Below the pieces are notes generated by a model. The model had not been told where the DNA came from. It saw only the letters and a program-made list of their open reading frames with translations, and ran no database searches. This document shows, piece after piece, positions 57,031 through 64,000 of a DNA stretch of 64,000 nt. The DNA comes from Cymbidium sinense (lineage: Eukaryota; Streptophyta; Magnoliopsida; Asparagales; Orchidaceae): the NCBI GenBank assembly GCA_021442155.1, contig CM038222.1, positions 19,540,923-19,604,922 of the forward strand. Reading direction: 5' to 3'. The stretch's first letter is position 1. The number at the start of each line of letters is the position of its first letter. Made by a program: the position numbers and the translations under genes.

Positions 57031-59228
57031 TTTAGGGTTTAGTGTTTAGGGTTAGGGTTTATGGTTTAGGGTTTAGGGTATAGTGTTTAGGCTATAGGAT
57101 ATACGCTTTTGAGGGTTTAGGGTTTAGGGTTTAGGGTTGTAGGGTTAAGGGCTTTAGGTTTAGGGTTGTTGGGGGGTTTAAGGTTTAGAGTTTAAGGTTT
57201 AGGGTTTAGGCTTTAGGGTTTAGGGTTTAAGGTTTAGGGTTTAGGGTTTATGATTTTTTAGGGTTTAGGGTTTAAGGTTTAGGGTTTAGGGTTTTAGGGT
57301 TTATGGTAATTTAGGGTTTAGGATTTTTTTTAATTAAGTAAATAGGTAAGTTTAGGTTTATTCAGTTTAATTAGTTAAATTTTTATTTATTTTTGTTTAT
57401 TTTTTATTTTATTTTTATTTAGGTTTATTTTTTATTTTTATTTAGTTTAGTTTAATTATTTTAGTTTAGGTTTTTATTTTAGTTTATTTATCAGGTTTAT
57501 GTTTAGGTTTATGTTTATTTTTTAGTTTAGTTTTATTTTTATTTTATTTTTAAGGTTTAGATTTTATTTTTTATTTTTAGGTTTATGGTTAGGATTTTAT
57601 TTTATTTTTTAGGTATAAGTTCAGGTTTTTTTTAGTTTTATTTTTAGGTTTAATTTTTTAGTTTAGGTTTAGGTTTATTTTTAGTTTAATTTATTATATT
57701 TAGTTTAGGCTTTAGGTTTCATTTATTTTAGGTTTAGGTTTCGGGTTTATTTATTTTAGTTTAGTTTATTTTAGTTTAGGTTTAGGTTTATTTCATTTTA
57801 TTTATTTTAGGTTTATGGTTTTTTTTAGTTTAGGGTTTTGGTTTTATTTTTTATTTATTTTTAGGTTTTTTTAGGTTTAGGATTTTATTTAATTTTATTT
57901 TATTTTATTTTGGTTTTATTTTATATTTATTTTACGTTTAGTTTTTATTATATTTAGGTTTTTACTTTTTAGGTTTATTTTATTTTATTTAGTTTAGTTA
58001 GGTTAGTTTTTATTCTTTTATTTTATTTTATTTTTATGTTTAGGTTTAGGTTTAGGTTTTAGTTTAGGTTTTTTTTTTTTTTTTTAGGTTTTATTTAGTT
58101 TATGTTTAAATTTATAGGTTTTTAGGGTTTAGGGTTTGGGGTTTAGGGTTTAGAGTTTAGGGTTGTAGGTTTTAGGGTTTGGGGTTTTGGGTTTAGGGTG
58201 TAGGTTTAGGATTTTAGGGTTTAGGGTTAGTTTTAGAGTTTAGGGTTTAAGGTTAGGGGTTTTTTTATTTCTATTATTTTTATTATGCTTATTTTTTAAA
58301 ATTAAGTAAATTGATAGGTTTAGGTTTATTTAGTTTATTTTATTTTTTATTCTTATTTTTATTTAGTTTAGTTTATTTATTTTAGTTTAGTTTTATATTT
58401 TATTTATTTTTCTGGTTTAGGCTTATTTTTAGTTTTGTTTTACTTTTACTTTATTTTTTAGGTTTAGGTTTTTATTTTATTTTTTTAGGTTTAGGTTTTA
58501 GGTTTTAGGTTTTTATTTTAGATTTATTTGAAGGTTGTATTTTTAGTTTAGGTTTAGATTTATTTTTTGTTTATTTTATTTTATTTAGTTTAGGTTTAGG
58601 TTTAGGTTTAGTTTATTTAGGTTTAGGTTTAGGTTTTATTTATTTTTGTTTGGTTTATTTTAGTTTAGGTTTAGGTTTATTTCATTTTTATTTTAGGTTT
58701 AGGTTTTTTTTTAGTTTAGGTTTTACGATTTATTTTTTATTTATTTTTAGGTTTTATTTTTAAGTTTAGGTTTTTATTTAGTTTTTAATTTATTTTAATT
58801 TTATTTTAGGTTTAGTTTTATTTTATTTAGGATTTTTATTTTTTGGTTTAGTTTAGGTTTTATTTATTAATTTTAGTTTAATTTTTTTATTTTCTTTTTT
58901 AGGTTTAGGTTTAGGTTTAGGTTTTAGTTTAGGTTATTTATTTTATTTTATTTTAGATTAAGTTTTTTATTTATTTTAATTTTAGGTTTTATTTAGTTTA
59001 ACTATAGGTTTTTAACTTTTTAGGATTTAAGGTTTAAGGTTTGGGGTTAATTTAGGGTTTAGGGTTTAGGGTTTATATTTTAGGGTCTAGGGCTTAGGGT
59101 TTAAGGTTTTAGGGTTTAGGGTTTAGGGATTAGGGTTTAGGGTTTAGAGTTTTTAGGGTTTAGGGTTTAGGGTTTAGGTTTTATGTTTATGGTTTCAAGT
59201 TCTAGTTTAGGGTTTAGGGTTTTTGGTT
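57031..59228 (+). repeat. Degenerate telomere-like array T11
   Basis: About 2.2 kb between L3 and G6. Two T-rich stretches, started by TTAATTAAGTAAATAGGTAAG (57329) and AAATTAAGTAAATTGATAGG (58300), each ending in TTTAGGG-rich DNA. Confidence 0.92.
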
Positions 59229-59717
59229 CCTTTTTTTAACAGAGAATAAATTCAGATTTAACATTTCTTCTTTTTGATTTCATCAACCAAGTAACACACC
59301 AAGTTTCTTAAGATAGAAAAGGTAACATAGTTGACAATTGAGCACGCATAGAGCAAATCAAAAACCTTATATAACTAGAACTATCCCTACTATAAAGACA
59401 CAGTTCCATAAGCATCGGAATAGATCGACTGTTCTTCAGTTTCTCCAATTCCCATAAGAACCACCCTGGCTATTGAGTAGCAGGATCCACCATCATATCC
59501 CCAATCTCTCCCTCCACCACCACCATGGCTGTAACCTCCGTCGCTCCTCCCGCCTCCATAACCACCAATGCTCCGACCACCACCTCCATATCCACTAGCA
59601 CCTCCAGATCCCACATCACCACTGCGATAATGGTCGCCTCCGCCATTGACTCCATCACCAAATCTAGACTGAGCCTGGTTGACGGTGATGTTCTTGTCGT
59701 CAAGGTTCTACCCATTC
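59229..59717 (-). pseudogene. G6: best preserved GR-RBP mRNA 3' half, retrocopy
   Basis: Read on the minus strand from 59717: the last strand of an RRM (NG-stop-NLDDKNITVNQAQSR) and then a glycine-rich tail with GYGGGGRSIGGYGGGRSDGG and YSHGGGGGRDWGYDGGS, open to a TAA/TAG region near 59390. This layout, one RRM then Gly-rich tail with Arg/Tyr, is that of plant GRP7-type RNA-binding proteins. A stop replaces the Gln of NGQN and the original stop seems lost (extension after GGS). About 330 bp are coding-derived, then about 160 bp 3' UTR and a short A-tail. The upstream RRM, intron and promoter are absent. Other frames across it are shadows. Confidence 0.8.
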
Positions 59718-60114
59718 TTAGGGTTTAGGTTTAGGTCTATTAGGTTTTTGGGTTTAGCTATACTTTTTTAATTTATTTAGTTACTTTAGATTTAGGTTTA
59801 GGGTTTGGGGTTTGGGTTTTAGGGTTTAGGGTTTAGGGTTAGGGTTTAATGTTTAGAGTTTTAGGTTGTATGCTTTTAGGGTTTAGGTTTTAGGGTTAGT
59901 GTTTAAGGTTTAGGATTTAGTGTGTAGGCTTCAGGATTTAGGATTTTTAGCGTGTAAGGTTAGTTTAGGGTTTAGGGTTTAGAGTTTAGGGCTTTAGGGT
60001 TTAGGATTAAGGGTATAGGGTTTAGGGATTAGGGTTTGGGTTTAGTGTTTAGGGTTTTGAGTTTAAGGCTTAGGGTTTTAGGGTTTAGGGTTGTTTAAGG
60101 TTTAAGGTTTGGAG
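59718..60114 (+). repeat. Telomere-like array T12 between G6 and L4
   Basis: About 397 bp. Directly follows CCCATTC of G6 with TTAGGGTTTAGG; includes AATTTATTTAGTTACTTTAG also seen after G3. Confidence 0.9.
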
Positions 60115-62003
60115 TTTTTTTTTGGGGGGGAGGGGGGAGTTAGAATTTTATTACCCTAAGAGGAAAATATACATTGTCCTTAAAAGGAGTAAAGCTCTAA
60201 AATTCTACTATTCTTAGAGCTACAAGAAACCTAAAGATCTAAACTCCCATCTAAGTACATTAAAAAATGAAAACAAAATAAAAGAGCAAATACAACAACT
60301 AAAAAGCATAAGAGAACTAGAATAAATATTGAAAATAGTAAAAGAATAAGTGAGTAGTAGTTCATGATTTCTTTGAGAAAGCAAGATAAACAAGATCCAC
60401 ATCAATAACACTATGGTTGGTTGTGTAACAACCATTCCCTCTATAAAGTTTGAACCTGTAAAAGAAATTTGCAAAACACTACAAAGGCAAAAGTCTTAGC
60501 TAAAAAGGAAAAGGATGACGAGAGGAAAAGGAGAGAGATGAGAAAGAGAAGGCTCGGGCTCATTTACGGTCATCTTAAGGGGAAGCAATACATATGAGCA
60601 TCCAAACTTCATAAAGAAGAGTTACAATCATATGTAATGCTACCAACCAGAGAGAAGAGGTGAGTAACATCAAAACTATCATATCCAGCATACCTGAAAT
60701 AAGAAAACATCTAAGGCCAGTAGTCCATAGAGTTCTAGATCTTGCACCATTAAATAAAGTGCAACTGGCCAGCAACCAACTACCAGCCAAACCACCAAAA
60801 AAACCAAAATAGACTAATCATAATAACCCAAAGAGTGGTCATAACCAAGTTAGAACACCAACAACAGCCATTATCTAAATACCCATCCAAGCTACAAACA
60901 AGGGAAAACCAGAACCAACTGTCAGCAAGCACCAAACCCATGCTAATTAACAAAGAAACATCCAACAAAACTAAGATAAGAGCCCTGAAGCCAAAGTCAC
61001 AACAAGTAGCAGTCACCAAGCCAAACCAGGGTGAGCAACCACAAATGACTAAATAGCTCAAAAATAAAACCATCAACTGAAGGAAACATAAGTTACAGCT
61101 AGTGCAAATCACAAGAAGATAAAATAGTCACACAAAAGGGGGCCAAAGGCAGTGACCAACCACCAGAAACCAAAAGTCCAATCCAAAAGGATTAACAAAG
61201 GTTCGGCTAGCACAAAAAAGGCTTTAGAAAATTATCTAAGAAGAAGGAAAAGACAAACAAGGAAAAAAAATTAACTAACTAAGATTCCAAGGACAACTAA
61301 AAGTCCTCCAACCAAACTAGCTAAGAAAATAGCCATAAGGCAACCACCAAACAACAACCCATCATAAGTTATCAACAAAGAAAGCATCCCTAGCAGCCAA
61401 CGAAAAGCATAAAACCAACAAAGCACCACACAATAGAGGTCCAAAAACAACCATAGAAGGCAGCAGTAGCTAATTTAGGACTTCAGAAAAACCAAACTTC
61501 CCCAGCAACAAAGCCTAAATCGATAGGAAGCATAATAATAACACAAAATGTGTTAAACATAATGCACCCAAAAAAGGCTAATCCTATAAGAATAACCAAA
61601 TGCAAAACCAAGGAAAAAAAAGGATCCAACAATAAATAATAAGGAATTAGCAAACCAAAATAGTAGAAATCCTCCAAAAGAAGGCCCAGAAAGGCAACAA
61701 CCAACAGCAATTCCCACTAGGAAGGCCACCCATCCAACCATGAAAAACCAGCAAAAAGTAATTCGAGTTCAAGAGGAGAGCTAACAAACTAACCATTATA
61801 GAAAATAGAATAAAGCCAGAGCAGAAACCATCTCATCCACTAGTAACTAGAGTAACAAGGTAGAGAAGACAATAGCCAACAGGCCAAAAAACAAAGCCAA
61901 CCCTTGCTGGAAAGACAAGAACCACTAGGTAGCAACCACTAGGCCAACCCAAAAGTTAGAGGTCAAAAGCATAACCCAGCTCAGACAAAAAAGTGGAAAT
62001 AAG
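60115..62003 (-). mobile_element. L4: LINE-like poly(A)-ended sequence, antisense
   Basis: Third full copy, about 1.89 kb. On the + strand TTTTTTTTT is followed by an unusual G-run (GGGGGGGAGGGGGG) and AGTTAGAATTTTATTACC. Ends AGTGGAAATAAG before TTTAGG, the shared right junction. The hydrophobic minus-strand frames (for example 61112-60780) are not conserved with the other copies. Confidence 0.65.
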
Positions 62004-64000
62004 TTTAGGCTTTAGCATTTAAGGTTTAGGGTTTAGGGTTTAGGGTTTAGGGTTTAGGGTTTATGATTTAGTGTTTAGGATTTACGGTTTAGGGTTTTAA
62101 AGGTTTAGGGTTTAGGATTTAGGGTTTAGTTTATGATATAGGGTTTAGGGTTACAAGGTTTAGGGCTTAGGGTTGAGGTTTAGAGCTTATTTAGGGTTGT
62201 AGAGAGGTTTGGGTGTTTAGGGTTATATGGTTTTAGGGTTTAAGGTTTAGGGTTTAGGGTTTTAAGGATTAGGGTTTAAGGTTTAGGGATTTTTAGGGTT
62301 TAGGGTTTAGGGTTTAAGGTTTAGGGTTTAAGGTTTATTTTAGGTTTAGGGTTTTTTTTAAATTATGTAAACTAGTAGGTTTACATTTATTTAGTTTTTT
62401 TATTAATTTTATTTTATTTTATTTTTATTTTTATTTAGGCTTATTTTTAATTTCTATTTAGTTTAGTTTGTTTATTTTAGGTTTATTTATTTTAGTTTAG
62501 GATTTTTATTTTAGTTTATTTTTTAGGTTTAAGTTTATTTTTTTTAGTTTGGTTTTATTATTATTATTTTTTTTAGGTTTAGGTTTTGTTTTTTAATTTT
62601 TGGTTTAGATTTAGGTATTATTTTATTTTTTAAGGTTTAGGTTTTGGTTTTTATTTTAGGTTTATTTTTAGGTTTTATTTTTAGTTTAGGTTTAGGTTTA
62701 TTTTCAGTTTATTTTATTTTATTTAGTTTAGGGTTTAGGTTTAGTTTATTTTAGGTTTAGGTTTAGGTTTAGGTTTATTTTATTTTGTTTATTTTAGGTT
62801 TAGGTTATTTTTTTAGGTTTATTTTTAAGGTTTAGATATTTATTTAGTTTTTATTTTACTTTAATTTAGGTTTATTTTATTTTTAATTTTCATCTTTTTT
62901 TTTATATTTAGATTTTTTATTTTTAGGTTAATCTTATTTTTTTGGTTTAGTTTAGATATTTATTTATTTTATTTTAGTTTAGTTTTTATTTTTTATTTTA
63001 TTTTATTTTTAGGTTTAGGTTTAAGTTCTGGTTTTAGTTTTGGTTTTTATTTTATTTAGGTTTAGGTTTACTTATTTATTTTATTTTTAAGTTTTATTTA
63101 GTTTAGGTCTAGGTTTTTAGATTTTTAGGGTTTAAGATTTAGGGTTTAGGGTTTAAGGTTTAGAGTTTGGGGTTTAGGGTTTAGGGTTTAGGGTTGTAGG
63201 TTTTACAATTTAGGGATTAGGGTTTAGGGTTTAGGGTTTATTTATTTGTTTTTAATTTTTTTATTTTTTAATAAAATAAACTGCTAGGCCTACGTTTATC
63301 TAGTTTATTTAGTTTATTTCCTTTTTTTTATTTAGGTTTATTTTTATTTTTATTTAGTTTGGTTTATTTATTTTAGGTTTTTTATTTTAGTTTACTTTTA
63401 AGTTTTAGGTTTAGGTTTAGGTTTATTTTCTAGTTTAGTTTTATTTTTAATTTATTTTTTAGGTTTAGGTTTTAGTATTTAATTTTTATTTAAAGTTCAT
63501 TTTAAGATTTTATTTTTTAGTATAGGTTTAGGTTTATTTTCTGTTTATTTTATTTTATTTAGTTTAGGTTGATGTTTTAGTTTAGTTTATTTTAGGTTTA
63601 GGTTTAGGTTTTATTTATTTTAGTTTACTTTTTTTTTTAGTTTAGGTTTAGGTTTATTATATTTTTATTGTAGGTTAGGTTTTTTAGTTTAGGTTTATTT
63701 GTTATTTTATTTTTAGGTTTATTTTTTTGGTTTAGATTTTATTTATTTAGTTTTTTATTTTATTTTATTTTAGGTTTATTTTATTTATTTTATTTTTTAG
63801 GTTTAGGTTTTATTTTTAGTTTTGTTTATGTTTATTTATTTATTTTATTTTTGTTTAGTTTTTATTTTTTATTATATTTTTTTAGGTTTAGGTTTAGGTT
63901 TAGGTTTTAGTAAAGGTTTTTATTTTATTTTATTTTTTTATTTTATTTTGGTTTAGGTTTTTTTATTTATTTTATTTAATTTAGGTTTAGGTTTTAGCTT
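62004..64000 (+). repeat. Degenerate telomere-like array T13
   Basis: About 2 kb, running off the window. Landmarks AAATTATGTAAACTAGTAGG (62358) and a decayed AATAAAATAAACTGCTAGG (63270), each followed by a T-rich stretch; TTTAGGG-rich stretches at 62004-62340 and 63120-63240. Confidence 0.92.

Noticed and set aside
46187..62003. L units as LTR retrotransposon LTRs
   Set aside because: No TG..CA ends and no primer site; the end with AATAAA and an A-tail fits a polyadenylated RNA copy.
1..64000. CRISPR array
   Set aside because: The regular repeats are telomere-like low-complexity DNA without unique spacers, in a plant nuclear context.

Overview
The window looks like nuclear DNA of a flowering plant. 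It is rich in degenerate Arabidopsis-type telomere repeats (TTTAGGG), carries decayed Ty1/copia (Sirevirus-like) and Ty3/gypsy (Tat/Ogre-like) retrotransposons, and holds pieces of a plant glycine-rich RNA-binding protein (GR-RBP) transcript. The species cannot be told from the sequence. I see no intact protein-coding gene, rRNA or tRNA; all recognisable coding matter is pseudogenic.

Layout. 1-7127 is one long degenerate telomere-like array. 7187-28178 is a nested retroelement block: a non-coding repeat I call N (7187-10570 and 19881-20847) is split by copia element A (10571-19880), then runs into a gypsy remnant lacking gag and the reverse transcriptase core (20848-24149), a repetitive 3' non-coding part (to about 26540) and an AT-rich tandem repeat of about 346 bp (to about 28030). 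28179-64000 is a higher-order repeat landscape. Blocks of telomere-like DNA (T) alternate with antisense 3' ends of a GR-RBP mRNA (G) and antisense poly(A)-ended LINE-like sequences of about 1.85 kb (L). Copia element B (30009-38047) splits one G copy. N-type sequence interrupts the landscape at 42598-44330 (+) and 54093-56441 (-).

The central observation concerns T, G and L. Every T block has TTTAGGG on the + strand, every G and L is on the - strand, and every G and L starts on the + strand with a poly(T) run directly after telomere-like sequence and ends directly in new telomere-like sequence. This is the arrangement expected if polyadenylated RNAs were reverse transcribed from the 3' end of the G-rich telomere strand and the end was then re-capped with telomere repeats. 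Identical junctions in all copies suggest that one G event and one L event were later amplified as a repeat unit (about 4.2-5 kb for the G-T-L-T form).

T blocks add up to roughly 22.7 kb, about 35 percent of the window. Inside them TTTAGGG-rich stretches alternate with T-rich stretches whose word order is conserved from block to block, so they behave as a satellite derived from telomere repeats rather than as random low-complexity DNA.
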